A stretch of 64,000 nt of DNA from Morococcus cerebrosus (GTDB lineage Bacteria > Pseudomonadota > Gammaproteobacteria > Burkholderiales > Neisseriaceae), in assembly GCF_022749515.1 (NCBI RefSeq), contig NZ_CP094242.1, positions 1,364,001 to 1,428,000 of the forward strand, given 5' to 3'. Positions 51,293 through 60,051 of the stretch are shown piece after piece (within the stretch, counting starts at the first letter, position 1; each line of letters starts with the position of its first letter). The translations under genes were made by a program, and so were the position numbers. A model generated the notes under the pieces. The model was not told the DNA's origin. It searched no databases and worked only from the letters and a program-made list of their open reading frames with translations.

Positions 51293-52786
51293 CTACAAAA
51301 GCGGACTGACTAAGCGGACGGTATTTTCAATCAGCCCGCGGAATTTGGAGCGTTGCTGCCATGCTTTGACGGTGATGTAGCTGCTGTTTTTGAGGTAGTC
51401 GCGTTGGAGGTTGCAGATTTGTTTGGTGATGTCGCGGTCGTAGATGGCGAGGCTGATTTCGAGGTTGAGGAAGAAGCTGCGCATGTCCATGTTGACCGTG
51501 CCGAAGAGGGCGTAGTCTTCGTCTATGGTCATGGTTTTGGCGTGTAGCAGTCCGCCTTCGAACATGGCGATTTTGACGCCTGCGTCGAGCAGCATGGGGT
51601 AGTAGGCGCGGGAGGCGTAGCGCACCATGAGGGAATCGACTTTGGCGGGCAGGATCAGGGTAACTTTGACGCCGCGTTTGGCGGCGATGGTCAATGCCAT
51701 CAGGAGGGGTTCGTCGGGGACGAAATAGGGGGTGGTGATGGTGATTTGTTTGGTGGCGGCGTAAATCGCGCTGATGATGGTTTCGTAAATGACGTGGCTG
51801 CCTTGTTCGGGCGCGGAGGGGATGACTTGGGCGACGATGTCGCCCTGCTGCATTTTTTCGGGAAGGATTTCGGGAATGCGCTCTTGCGCCTGCGTCAGAT
51901 ATTGCTGCACGCTTTCGAGGTTTTCGTCGGTTTCGACGGCAAGGTCGGCAAAGAAGACGGCGGAGAGTTCGAGTACCAGTGGGCCGGTGCAGCGCATCAT
52001 GACGTCCACCCATTCGCCGACGCCTGAATCTTTTTTGAAGAAGCGGGGATCGGCGAGGTTGAAGCTGCCGGTGTAGCCGATTTTGCTGTCAATGACGAGG
52101 ATTTTGCGGTGGTTGCGCAGGTCGGTGCGGGTGAAGAAGGTGCGCCAGACGCCGACGGGCAATGAGGCGTGGACCTCTACGCCGGCTTCGCGCAGGGTTT
52201 CTACCCAGCCGCTGTCGAAAAAGCGGCTGCTGCCGACGGCGTCGGCGAGGATGGCGCAATCCAAACCTCTGTCGGCGGCGGCGAGGAGTTCGTTTAACAA
52301 TTCTTCTATCCTGCCTTCGGGTTCGATGATGTAGAAGGCGAGCATGCAGGAATGGCGGGCGGCGCGGATGTCGGCAAGCATGGTGTCGATGATTTCATCG
52401 GTGGTGGACAGCAGCGTCATGGCGTTGTTGCGCGTGGCGCCGAGTCCCGTTCCGCTCGCAGCGACTTTGCTGATGCCGTGATAACGGGATTTGACTTTGT
52501 CGCCGATATCAAGGTAAAGATTAGACAGATAAGTTTCGACGAAACCTTGATAAAAACGGTTCATCTCGCCCGTGCGCTTTGCCCGCGCCGTGCCGAGCCG
52601 CGGTTCGCCGATAAGCAGGTAGGCGATGGTACCGAAGACGGGGAATAGGAAGAGGATAATCAGCCAGGCGAAGGTGGAGCCGATGTTTTTTTGTTTGTAC
52701 AACACGCGCAAGACGCAGCCGAGCGCGGCGCAGGTGTGGGCGAAAATGAAGATTTCTGTCCAGGTGATGTCTTTTAGAAAAGTCAT
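51293..52786 (-). CDS. cls: Cardiolipin synthase (phospholipase D type)
   Basis: A 497-residue inner-membrane enzyme that condenses phosphatidylglycerol to cardiolipin. Two N-terminal membrane spans (IFIFAHTCAALGCVLRVLY; FAWLIILFLFPVFGTIAYLL) are followed by two HKD motifs: HRKILVIDSKIGYTGSFN and HAKTMTIDEDYALFGTVN. The length and two-span start match ClsA. The gene begins 36 bases from a full-length Correia repeat, which may supply promoter or regulatory elements. Confidence 0.92.
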   Translation of the reverse strand: MTFLKDITWTEIFIFAHTCAALGCVLRVLYKQKNIGSTFAWLIILFLFPVFGTIAYLLIGEPRLGTARAKRTGEMNRFYQGFVETYLSNLYLDIGDKVKSRYHGISKVAASGTGLGATRNNAMTLLSTTDEIIDTMLADIRAARHSCMLAFYIIEPEGRIEELLNELLAAADRGLDCAILADAVGSSRFFDSGWVETLREAGVEVHASLPVGVWRTFFTRTDLRNHRKILVIDSKIGYTGSFNLADPRFFKKDSGVGEWVDVMMRCTGPLVLELSAVFFADLAVETDENLESVQQYLTQAQERIPEILPEKMQQGDIVAQVIPSAPEQGSHVIYETIISAIYAATKQITITTPYFVPDEPLLMALTIAAKRGVKVTLILPAKVDSLMVRYASRAYYPMLLDAGVKIAMFEGGLLHAKTMTIDEDYALFGTVNMDMRSFFLNLEISLAIYDRDITKQICNLQRDYLKNSSYITVKAWQQRSKFRGLIENTVRLVSPLL

Positions 52787-52822
52787 GTTCGATAGGCGGT
52801 AGAGGAATGGCGGGAGCGGATG

Positions 52823-52978
52823 TATAGTGGATTAACTAAATCAGGACAAAGCGACGAAGCCGCAGACAGTACAGATAGTACGGAACCGATTCACTTGGTG
52901 CTTCAGCACCTTAGAGAATCGTTCTCTTTGAGCTAAGGCGAGGCAACGCCGTACTGGTTTAAAGTTAATCCACTATAT
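52823..52978. repeat. Full-length Correia repeat (CREE), 156 bp
   Basis: Inverted ends TATAGTGGATTAACTAAATC at the left and TTTAAAGTTAATCCACTATA at the right. The internal region includes ACTTGGTGCTTCAGCACC and GAGAATCGTTCTC, marking the longer class. It lies just upstream of cls on the minus strand. TA flanks (TG|TATA, TATA|TT) fit the usual TA target. Such elements can carry promoters, IHF sites and RNase III-cut hairpins. Confidence 0.93.
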
Positions 52979-53029
52979 TTTTGAGTCTGACTGGTTTGAG
53001 GCGGTAAGGTTCAGATGGTAAGTATATAC

Positions 53030-53075
53030 AAAGGTCGTCTGAAAAACGAGTATAGCGATTTTTCAGACGACCTTT
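53030..53075. terminator. Uptake-sequence hairpin after hemE
   Basis: AAAGGTCGTCTGAAAAA and TTTTTCAGACGACCTTTT flank a short loop, 17 bases past the hemE stop codon. Confidence 0.75.
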
Positions 53076-53091
53076 TACGTTACACGCTCAA

Positions 53092-54153
53092 TCAAGCGTG
53101 ATATTGGCGCGACAGTTCGTGTACGGTATCGACTAAGATTTTGGCGTGTTCGGGGTCGGCGTGTTGGTTGATGCCGTGTCCGAGGTTGAAGACATGGCCG
53201 CTGCCGTTTCCGTAGTCGGCTAGGATGCGCGCGACTTCGGTGCGGATGGATTCGGGCGTGCCAAAGAGGGCAAACGGGTCGAAGTTGCCTTGCAGGGCGA
53301 CTTGGTTGCCGACGCGGCGGCGTGCTTCGCCGATGTTGCACGTCCAGTCCAAGCCCAATGCGTCTGCGCCGATTTCCGCCATACCCTCCAGCCACAGTCC
53401 GCCGCCTTTGGCAAACACGATAACGGGAACGCGCCTGCCTTCGCTTTCGCGTTTCAATCCGGCAACGATTTGGCGGATATATTTGAGGCTGAACTCTTTA
53501 AACGCCGCATCGCTCAGGACGCCGCCCCAAGTGTCGAAAATCTGCACGGCCTGCGCGCCCGCGTCGATTTGGGCGTTGAGGTAGGCGGTAACGGCTTGGG
53601 CGTTGGTGTCGAGGATTTTGTGCAGCAAATCGGGGCGCGAGTACATCATGGTTTTGATGGTGCGGAATTCTTTGCTGCTGCCGCCTTCGACCATATAGCA
53701 GGCGAGCGTGAACGGGCTGCCGGAGAAACCGATAAGCGGTACGCGGCCGTCCAATGCTTTGCGGATGGAGCCAACGGCGTCAAAGACGTATTGCAGTTTT
53801 TCCATATCGGGAACTTGCAGCTTGGCAATGTCGGCTTCGTGTTGCAAGGCGCGTTCGAATTTCGGGCCTTCGCCTTCGGCAAAATACAGACCCAAGCCCA
53901 TTGCGTCGGGGACGGTCAGGATGTCGGAGAACAGAATCGCCGCGTCCAAATCGAAGCGGTCTAAGGGCTGGATGGTGACTTCGGTCGCCAATTCGGTGTT
54001 TTTACACAAATCGAGAAAGCTGCCCGCTTTCGCGCGTGTGGCTTTGTATTCGGGCAGATAACGCCCCGCCTGACGCATCATCCAAATCGGTGTGTATTCG
54101 ACGGGCTGTTTGAGCAGGGCGCGGAGAAAGGTGTCGTTTTTCAAAGAGGTCAT
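53092..54153 (-). CDS. hemE: Uroporphyrinogen decarboxylase
   Basis: A 353-residue cytosolic enzyme converting uroporphyrinogen III to coproporphyrinogen III in heme synthesis. The signature [15 protein letters not shown] is at the N-terminus, the conserved [15 protein letters not shown] near residue 75, and [21 protein letters not shown] in the middle. It is the last of the minus-strand group hemD-hemX-hemY-hemE, separated from hemY by an inverted uptake-sequence pair. Confidence 0.95.
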   Translation of the reverse strand: MTSLKNDTFLRALLKQPVEYTPIWMMRQAGRYLPEYKATRAKAGSFLDLCKNTELATEVTIQPLDRFDLDAAILFSDILTVPDAMGLGLYFAEGEGPKFERALQHEADIAKLQVPDMEKLQYVFDAVGSIRKALDGRVPLIGFSGSPFTLACYMVEGGSSKEFRTIKTMMYSRPDLLHKILDTNAQAVTAYLNAQIDAGAQAVQIFDTWGGVLSDAAFKEFSLKYIRQIVAGLKRESEGRRVPVIVFAKGGGLWLEGMAEIGADALGLDWTCNIGEARRRVGNQVALQGNFDPFALFGTPESIRTEVARILADYGNGSGHVFNLGHGINQHADPEHAKILVDTVHELSRQYHA

Positions 54154-54195
54154 GTGGGGCTTTCGGTTTGTTTGTAAAACGGGGAAGGAAAACGG

Positions 54196-54245
54196 TTTTC
54201 AGACGACCTTTGCGGCGGTTTCCGCAATGAAAGGTCGTCTGAAAA
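54196..54245. terminator. Inverted uptake-sequence pair between hemY and hemE
   Basis: TTTTCAGACGACCTTTGCGG faces its complement around a short loop, giving an unusually long stem (GGCGGTTTCCGC adds to it). It may cut transcription between the two heme genes. Confidence 0.65.
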
Positions 54246-54272
54246 GGAGATAGATAAAGATGTTTCCCAAAC

Positions 54273-55496
54273 TCAGCTATGCTGCTCCAACGCTGCGTGG
54301 CGTTCGTCATCGGAGACGGCTTCCAAAACCAATTTCCGCTGTTCCTGAGCTTTTTGCGGCTGTCCGGTTTCATCGAGTACGCGCGCCAGCATGAGGCGGG
54401 CGGCAATGCTCGGTTGCAGGGCGATGCTGGCTTCGAGGTAACTTTGTGCCTTGCCCCACAGGCTGCGGCCGTAGGCAAGCTGTCCGAGGTACATCAAGAG
54501 CGGTGCGTCGTCGGGTTTGTCTTTCAGCCAAGAATCGGCAAGGTCGATGGCTTTTTGCTGGCCGCGTTCGTTGAAGAAGCGGACGCTTTCGACGAAGGCT
54601 TCCAAAAGTTCGGGGCGGCGGTTTTGCGGGTAGTATTGGCGCACCCATTTGACGGCTTCGGTATAGAGTCCGAGACGCTCGTATTTTTCGGCAATGGCGA
54701 CACACAATTCGTCCGCCTTGAGTGCTTCGGGAATGCGCTTCAGACAGGTTTTCAGACCGGCTGCGTCTGATGCTTCAGCCAACAGGCGGCGGTATGCCCA
54801 GCTTTGGTATTGCTCCGCTTCAAAATCGTTAATCGCGCCGACTTTCATCAATTTTTCGGATTTCGCCAACACGTCTTCCGCATCGCCGTGGTCAAAGGCA
54901 TAACGCAGTTGCAGGCGGGCGAGGCGGGACAGGTTGGGATGGATGCGCGCGGCGGCGTTCAGATTTTCCAGGGCGGTCGGATAATCGCGGCGGCCGAGTG
55001 CGGATTCTGCCAACAACAGATAGCGGGAAAGCTGCTGTTTGTTCGGCAGTTTTTCGATGTCTTTCAGGTAGTGGTCGCGCAGTTCGAAGTTTTCCATTTG
55101 GTCGGCGGCGTGCGCGCCCAGCATCAACGCGAGGTTGCGGTTGTCGCCGGCTTCTTTGTTTTCCAATACTTTGGCGGCTTCCTGCTCCGCTTTTTCAAAG
55201 CGGCCTTCAAAAAACGCCAAACCTGCGCTGTTCAAAGCGACGGCTGCCTGACGGCCTTTGCGCGCCGTGCCGAAACGCTGCATACGGGCGGGGATGTTCA
55301 TCAGGCCGACGATGAATTTGATCAGGAAATACAGGGTAACGACAAACAGAACCAGCCCTAAGATAAAGGCGTGCAGGTTGACCCGCATCATGACCTGTCC
55401 GACGACGATATAGACATTACCCGTGTAAATACCGGAAGTTAGGACGATGCCGACTGCGGCGGCGAATAAAACGACAATCCAGACAACGGCTTTCAT
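54273..55496 (-). CDS. hemY: HemY-type TPR membrane protein of heme synthesis
   Basis: A 407-residue protein with two N-terminal membrane spans (AVVWIVVLFAAAVGIVLTSG; AFILGLVLFVVTLYFLIKFI) and the HemY N-terminal domain. Many TPR-like helices follow (AGLAFFEGRFEKAEQEAAKV, LAESALGRRDYPTALENLNA). It is not the protoporphyrinogen oxidase called HemY in Gram-positive bacteria; the proteobacterial HemY has no settled role. Its start overlaps the end of hemX by four bases (ATGA), so it is translationally coupled. Confidence 0.9.
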   Translation of the reverse strand: MKAVVWIVVLFAAAVGIVLTSGIYTGNVYIVVGQVMMRVNLHAFILGLVLFVVTLYFLIKFIVGLMNIPARMQRFGTARKGRQAAVALNSAGLAFFEGRFEKAEQEAAKVLENKEAGDNRNLALMLGAHAADQMENFELRDHYLKDIEKLPNKQQLSRYLLLAESALGRRDYPTALENLNAAARIHPNLSRLARLQLRYAFDHGDAEDVLAKSEKLMKVGAINDFEAEQYQSWAYRRLLAEASDAAGLKTCLKRIPEALKADELCVAIAEKYERLGLYTEAVKWVRQYYPQNRRPELLEAFVESVRFFNERGQQKAIDLADSWLKDKPDDAPLLMYLGQLAYGRSLWGKAQSYLEASIALQPSIAARLMLARVLDETGQPQKAQEQRKLVLEAVSDDERHAALEQHS

Positions 55497-57025
55497 GCAC
55501 GGCCTCCTTTGGTCTCAGCATCGGTGGCAGGGCGGCTTTGTTTTTCAGGGGCCGCTTTCTTTTCCGGCTCGGAAATGTTTTGCGATTTGGCCTCGGAAGG
55601 CAGCGCCGGAGCTTCTAAAGGCTTCGCGTCTGTTTGGGCGGCAGGTGCGGATTTCTGCGCAGGAGCGGGTCTTGCTTTGGCAGGATGGGCAGCCCTCGGA
55701 GCCGGTGCGGTTTTCGGTGCGGAAGCAGTTTCATTCACCTGAGAGGCGGCTTGAGGAGCGGCAGCTTCGGACGCGGCGGAGGGCAGGGGCGCGGACGCGG
55801 CGGTCGTTACGGGTTCGGGCAGCGCGACCGGAGTACGCGTACCGTCTTGATAGGCGCGGATTGCGCTGAGGCTGGCTTTCAGGCTGTCGTCTGAAATCAT
55901 GCGCACATCCAGCGCTTTCAATTCGGACAACTCTTTCAGCCATGCCTGTGTTGCGGGCGATTTGCCGTCAAAGTATTGCTTGACTGCCGCTTCGACGTAG
56001 TTCAAATCGCTTTGATAAACCTCGCCGTTGTGCTGCATCAGCGCGGTACGCGCATCCAAAAGGCGCAGGCGCAGGTTTTCGCGGACGAAATACGCCTGTT
56101 CGGGCGACAGCAGCATCGCGTCTTTATTGTCGAGTCGGCGGACTTCCACCAGCCCTTTCAGTGCAACCAAAGATTTATCCCAAGTATTTTGCCACCAAGA
56201 GCCTGAAGACGCGCCGTTGCTTTGTGCCTGCTCGCCCGGCTGCAATACGCCGTCCAACACCAGCGGTAGGCCGGAAACGGCGGTTTCCAAGCGGTCGAGG
56301 CGCAGCGCCGTACCGGAAATATCGACATACGGACGGTTTTTCAATGCCGCCAAATCATGGCTGACGGCTTGTTTGATGGGCAGCAGCTCGGGCTGGTCGA
56401 AACGGCTCAGGCGGCCGTCGATGTGTTCCAACACCGCCGCCGCGCCTTGTACGTTGCCCGACAGCAGCAGTTGCTGCGAGGCGAGGTTCAACATGGTTTC
56501 CGCTTCGTCAACCAGCCAGTTGACGCGCCCTTTGGTCAGCTCCTGATACGCTTTTTGCGTCAACAGGATTTGTTCGCTGTTTGCCATTTGGGCTTTGCCC
56601 AAGCGCTCCAATTCGGCTTGGATGGCGGTTTGGCGGTTTAAATGGTCTTTCAGAAGTAAAGCGTTTTCAGATTCGCCCAAGGCGGCTTTATCGAGCTTTT
56701 GGTTAAACGAAAGCTCTTGGTTTTTCAAGACATTTTGTCCTTGCACAAACAAAAAGCCGCTTGCGCCCAAACCCAGCAGCGCCAGCACCAGCGCGCCTAC
56801 CGCCAGCCCTCTGCCGCCGGATTGTTTGATGATGACGGGGGCGGGTTGGTTTTGAGGAAGATTTTTAGATTCAGACATGTGTGTTCCTGCGTATTCGGAG
56901 GTTTTAGGCTGCTTGGCCTTTTTCGGAGCCGCTGTTTCAGACGACCCCGCGTTGCCCTGACTGTCGACGATAATCGGCCGACCGGCTTCGTTTGCTTCGG
57001 ATGGATTGTCTTCAGACCGGCTCAT
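55493..57025 (-). CDS. hemX: HemX-like membrane protein
   Basis: A 510-residue protein, often mislabelled uroporphyrin-III C-methyltransferase. A disordered N-terminus is followed by one membrane span (GLAVGALVLALLGLGASGFLFV), a coiled-coil stretch (NQELSFNQKLDKAALGE...LERLGKAQ) and the conserved HemX periplasmic domain (VNWLVDEAETMLNLASQQLLL). An Ala/Pro/Glu-rich tail of about 110 residues closes it. No SAM-binding motif is seen, so methyltransferase activity is unlikely. It overlaps hemD by 14 bases and hemY by four. Confidence 0.88.
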   Translation of the reverse strand: MSRSEDNPSEANEAGRPIIVDSQGNAGSSETAAPKKAKQPKTSEYAGTHMSESKNLPQNQPAPVIIKQSGGRGLAVGALVLALLGLGASGFLFVQGQNVLKNQELSFNQKLDKAALGESENALLLKDHLNRQTAIQAELERLGKAQMANSEQILLTQKAYQELTKGRVNWLVDEAETMLNLASQQLLLSGNVQGAAAVLEHIDGRLSRFDQPELLPIKQAVSHDLAALKNRPYVDISGTALRLDRLETAVSGLPLVLDGVLQPGEQAQSNGASSGSWWQNTWDKSLVALKGLVEVRRLDNKDAMLLSPEQAYFVRENLRLRLLDARTALMQHNGEVYQSDLNYVEAAVKQYFDGKSPATQAWLKELSELKALDVRMISDDSLKASLSAIRAYQDGTRTPVALPEPVTTAASAPLPSAASEAAAPQAASQVNETASAPKTAPAPRAAHPAKARPAPAQKSAPAAQTDAKPLEAPALPSEAKSQNISEPEKKAAPEKQSRPATDAETKGGRA

Positions 57026-57743
57026 CGGTTTGCTCCTTAGGAAATGATGAAAGTGCCGCTTTCAGAGAAGCGACGACCCGTATGTGGCGCGCACCCGCCT
57101 CGCGAAGCGCGTCAGCTATGCGCGGATGATGGGTGAAGTATAACAAGGATTCGAAGAATCGGGAAAATTGCGGCGGAACCTGCGCAAACAGCCCGCGTAC
57201 CAGTTCGCCCGAAGCGATAAAGGCGGCATCAATGGATTCGGCATCAAAATCCTGCCAATTCAATTCATTAGGTCGTCTGAAATACGCTTCCACGATTTCC
57301 ACTGCAAAGCCTTTTTTCTTTAACGACTCCGCCAAAAAATCGCGCCCGCCGCGTCCGCGCACAATCAATACGCGTGCGCCCTGCGGCAGCGTATCCCAAA
57401 CCGGCAGCCGCAACACTGCCTCGCTGTCGTTGCCTTCTTGCGGCACAGACACATTTTTCGCGCCACACCGCTGCAAAGCCTGACCGCTTGCCTGACCGAC
57501 CGCTACCTGAACCTTCAGGTCGTCTGAAAAATCCACATACGGCGCAGCGGTTTCGATGGCTGTCGGACTGACCCAAAATACCGCGTCCGCACGGGAAAAC
57601 TGTTCTTTCAAGCTGCGCAACGCCGTTTCATCCGGCTCGATTTCAACCGGACTCAACACCCGCGCGCGCCACCCTGCCTGCGAACAGGTGCGCACATCAT
57701 CTCCCGCGCGCGCGGACGGACGGACAATCAGCATGACAGGCAT
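57012..57743 (-). CDS. hemD: Uroporphyrinogen-III synthase
   Basis: A 243-residue enzyme that closes hydroxymethylbilane with inversion of ring D. The family is divergent; the recognisable stretches are FSRADAVFWVSPTAIETA near residue 50, VQVAVGQASGQALQRCGAKNV, RVLIVRGRGGRDFLAESLKKKG and DAAFIASGELVRGLF. It is first of the four heme genes, and the stop codon lies inside hemX. An in-frame uptake sequence encodes part of the middle (FRRPNEL). Confidence 0.85.
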   Translation of the reverse strand: MPVMLIVRPSARAGDDVRTCSQAGWRARVLSPVEIEPDETALRSLKEQFSRADAVFWVSPTAIETAAPYVDFSDDLKVQVAVGQASGQALQRCGAKNVSVPQEGNDSEAVLRLPVWDTLPQGARVLIVRGRGGRDFLAESLKKKGFAVEIVEAYFRRPNELNWQDFDAESIDAAFIASGELVRGLFAQVPPQFSRFFESLLYFTHHPRIADALREAGARHIRVVASLKAALSSFPKEQTDEPV

Positions 57744-57960
57744 TTCAGACGACCTCTTTAAATAAGGTTAAACCCAAGTTGTACAAAAAATATGGGAAAA
57801 AGTAAATATAAAAGCGCAATGCCGACATAGGTGGGAATTCATCAAATCCAGCAAATAAACAGACGGCAAAACGTCGATGCTGATTGTATTGGGAGTTTTC
57901 AGATAAAGCCCAAGCTAAACTTTTATTTATCCCAAACCCTTGTTACCTGACTATACTTAA

Positions 57961-58002
57961 AAAGGTCGTCTGAAAACCTGTTTCGTTTTCAGACGACCTT
58001 TC
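57961..58002. terminator. Uptake-sequence hairpin after cbpM
   Basis: AAAGGTCGTCTGAAAAC and GTTTTCAGACGACCTTTCTT form a stem 20 bases past the cbpM stop codon. The remaining 57744-57960 upstream of hemD holds no recognised gene. Confidence 0.72.
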
Positions 58003-58021
58003 TTCACATATAACAACGCCC

Positions 58022-58318
58022 TTATTGTCCTTCTTCTTCCAGCAACACCGACGGCCGCTGCGCTTTCCGCAACTCTTCCACTTCGTCCAAAAGCCGCATA
58101 ATCAAGCCCAACGCCGGGATGCCGGCTTCAAAATCACGGCTCAAACGCTGTGCGCGGCGGATACGTGCAAGGTGGAAACCGCTGAACGTAGTTTGTTCGG
58201 GCTTGCCGCCTATGCTGATGATGTCTTCCTCGATGAGTTCCAACAGCCAATCGCGGCGGCAATGGCTGACAGCAATGATTTCTTCAAAAGTCAATGTGAT
58301 GTCGGTGGATTGCGTCAT
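58022..58318 (-). CDS. cbpM: Chaperone modulator CbpM
   Basis: A 98-residue MerR-like helix-turn-helix-derived protein (TLTFEEIIAVSHCRRDWLLELIEEDII, ARIRRAQRLSRDFEAGIPALGLIMRLLDEVEEL). It binds the J domain of CbpA and blocks its co-chaperone and DNA-binding activity. It follows cbpA by 15 bases in one operon, the usual pairing. Confidence 0.88.
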   Translation of the reverse strand: MTQSTDITLTFEEIIAVSHCRRDWLLELIEEDIISIGGKPEQTTFSGFHLARIRRAQRLSRDFEAGIPALGLIMRLLDEVEELRKAQRPSVLLEEEGQ

Positions 58319-58333
58319 GGTTTATCCTTTCTT

Positions 58334-59293
58334 TCATGCGTGTTTCGCAGCGAAATGTTCTGCCAGTTTCTCCCATGCGGCACGGTCGGCTTCACTTTCT
58401 GCAACAGGGACATTGATGCGGATATTCAAGTATAGGTCTCCCGCCTCTTTCGCCGGAATGCCCTTGCCTTTAAGGCGGATGGTTTTGCCGCTCTGAGTGT
58501 TGGCAGGCAGATTGACCTGTAAGCGGCCGGATGCGGTAGGAACGATGATTTTGCCGCCCAATACCGCCTCCCACGGTTTGACGTCTATCGTCTGATATAC
58601 GTCTTTTCTGTTTTTGACGTACAAGTCCGGCCGGTCGTGGAACTTGATTTTCAAGTACAAATCCCCGTTCGCTCCGCCGTTGCTGCCCGGCAGCCCTTGC
58701 CCTGTCAGACGGATTTGCTGGCCTTCGGCGATGCCTTTGGGAATTTTGACGTTGAGGGTTTTGCTTTGGTAAGCCATACGGCCATATTCGTCCAAAGTCG
58801 GCACATTCAAAGTCAGACTGCGTTCCGCACCGGTATAGGCTGCGTAAATATCAATGCTCAATTCGGCGTGTTGGTCTTCTCCCTTGACAGGGCCGCGCGG
58901 CTGCTCGGGTCGGGAGCCGGCGTGGCGGAACGATGAAAACAAGTCTTCAAAATTAAAGTCGCCCGCGCCGAACGGTTCCCCTTCCCGATACTCATAACGG
59001 AAACCTCCGCCGTCGAAACCGTTGCCGAACGGGTTTCCGCCTTGTCCGAACGGATTGCCCCCTGCGTTGCGGCCATAAGGGTTTGCCAACATTTCATCAT
59101 ACTCGGTACGTTTCTCCTTGTCGGAAAGCGTCTCGTAAGCACGGTTGATTTCCGCCGTACGCTCAACGGCATCCGGCTCTTTGCTCACATCAGGATGGTA
59201 TTTGCGCACCAGCTTACGGTAGGCTTTTTTAATAGCGGCTTCATCCACATCTTTAGCGACGCCCAATATTTCATAATAATTTTTTTCTGCCAT
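58334..59293 (-). CDS. cbpA: DnaJ-class co-chaperone CbpA
   Basis: A 319-residue DnaJ-like protein. The J domain covers residues 1-70 with the HPD motif in YRKLVRKYHPDVSKE. A Gly/Phe-rich linker follows (PYGRNAGGNPFGQGGNPFG), then the two C-terminal beta domains that bind substrates (KTLNVKIPKGIAEGQQIRL, TASGRLQVNLPANTQSGKTI). It lacks a zinc finger, which places it with CbpA and not DnaJ. I chose MAEKNYYEILGV at 59293, preceded by AAAGGAATAAC; the frame runs 47 codons further upstream. CbpM encoded next to it confirms the type. Confidence 0.93.
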   Translation of the reverse strand: MAEKNYYEILGVAKDVDEAAIKKAYRKLVRKYHPDVSKEPDAVERTAEINRAYETLSDKEKRTEYDEMLANPYGRNAGGNPFGQGGNPFGNGFDGGGFRYEYREGEPFGAGDFNFEDLFSSFRHAGSRPEQPRGPVKGEDQHAELSIDIYAAYTGAERSLTLNVPTLDEYGRMAYQSKTLNVKIPKGIAEGQQIRLTGQGLPGSNGGANGDLYLKIKFHDRPDLYVKNRKDVYQTIDVKPWEAVLGGKIIVPTASGRLQVNLPANTQSGKTIRLKGKGIPAKEAGDLYLNIRINVPVAESEADRAAWEKLAEHFAAKHA

Positions 59294-59381
59294 GTTATTC
59301 CTTTGATTAATAATACACAAAATTTTTATTGATTTTATAGTTAAGGGCAATCGCTCTAAAATCAAGCCCGACGGAAATAAA

Positions 59382-59412
59382 AAACGCCGTTTCGGCAAAC
59401 GGCGTTTTGACA
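59382..59412. terminator. Bidirectional hairpin terminator
   Basis: AAAACGCCGTTT pairs with AAACGGCGTTTT around a tiny loop. It lies between the small membrane protein gene and cbpA, both on the minus strand, and ends the former. Confidence 0.85.
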
Positions 59413-59439
59413 GATTGATTTGATGCTTGACCAACCGAA

Positions 59440-59835
59440 TTATTGGACATTACGCGATTTTTTCCATTTAAATGCATATCCGGCAACGACAGGCAGCAAA
59501 GCCAGAAAAGACTTGAAAATCCAGCCTGCGTACCAAGGTTTCGCAACTACAATCGCACCCGTCTCAGAATTCGGCACAACAATATCTTTGACGGCGAGCC
59601 AATCCAACATCGGCCACCAGCAAACGACAAGGCATCCCAAAAAAACAGGCCAAATATTACGCTCCCAGCCTTTCTGCCAAAAGCGGAAACATACTGCCGC
59701 CCAAACCAAAGTCAGCCCCGTGATCAATATCACCGTATAAGCATCCGCCCCGCAATATGCGGCCAAAAAATACGTCAAGACCACCCATAAAACAGCCAGC
59801 ACCAAAACAATGATTTCTTCAGGACGTTTAAACAT
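59440..59835 (-). CDS. Small membrane protein, unknown
   Basis: A 131-residue protein with three to four membrane spans (EEIIVLVLAVLWVVLTYFLA, AYTVILITGLTLVWAAVCF, NIWPVFLGCLVVCWWPMLDW, IFKSFLALLPVVAGYAF) and a cytoplasmic basic end (KWKKSRNVQ). No family is recognised. It appears monocistronic, with a terminator behind it and divergent to corA. Confidence 0.75.
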   Translation of the reverse strand: MFKRPEEIIVLVLAVLWVVLTYFLAAYCGADAYTVILITGLTLVWAAVCFRFWQKGWERNIWPVFLGCLVVCWWPMLDWLAVKDIVVPNSETGAIVVAKPWYAGWIFKSFLALLPVVAGYAFKWKKSRNVQ

Positions 59836-59995
59836 TCTTACAGCTCCAAAAACTTTTCCCGCAAAGGAAACAACCGTGTACCAACAGACGACACTATACC
59901 CGAAACAACATACTTTGAATATGCGCCGCCTTTCACTTTTCAGGCGACCTCGGTGTCTGCCCTACTCTGTTACAATGCTAATAATTTAAAACCAA

Positions 59996-60031
59996 GGTCG
60001 TCTGAAAAAACATTCCGTTTTCAGACGACCT
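59996..60031. terminator. Inverted uptake-sequence pair upstream of corA
   Basis: AAGGTCGTCTGAAAAA and TTTTCAGACGACCTT face each other directly before corA. Because it lies in front of a gene, an uptake or attenuation role is as likely as termination. Confidence 0.5.
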
Positions 60032-60051
60032 TCAGACATACCTTTTCAATC

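Noticed and set aside
54273..55496. HemY as protoporphyrinogen oxidase
   Set aside because: No FAD-binding motif is present; it is the proteobacterial membrane TPR protein with the same name.
55493..57025. HemX as a uroporphyrin-III methyltransferase
   Set aside because: No SAM-binding or GGDPF-type motif is seen; the methyltransferase activity belongs to CysG at 36485.
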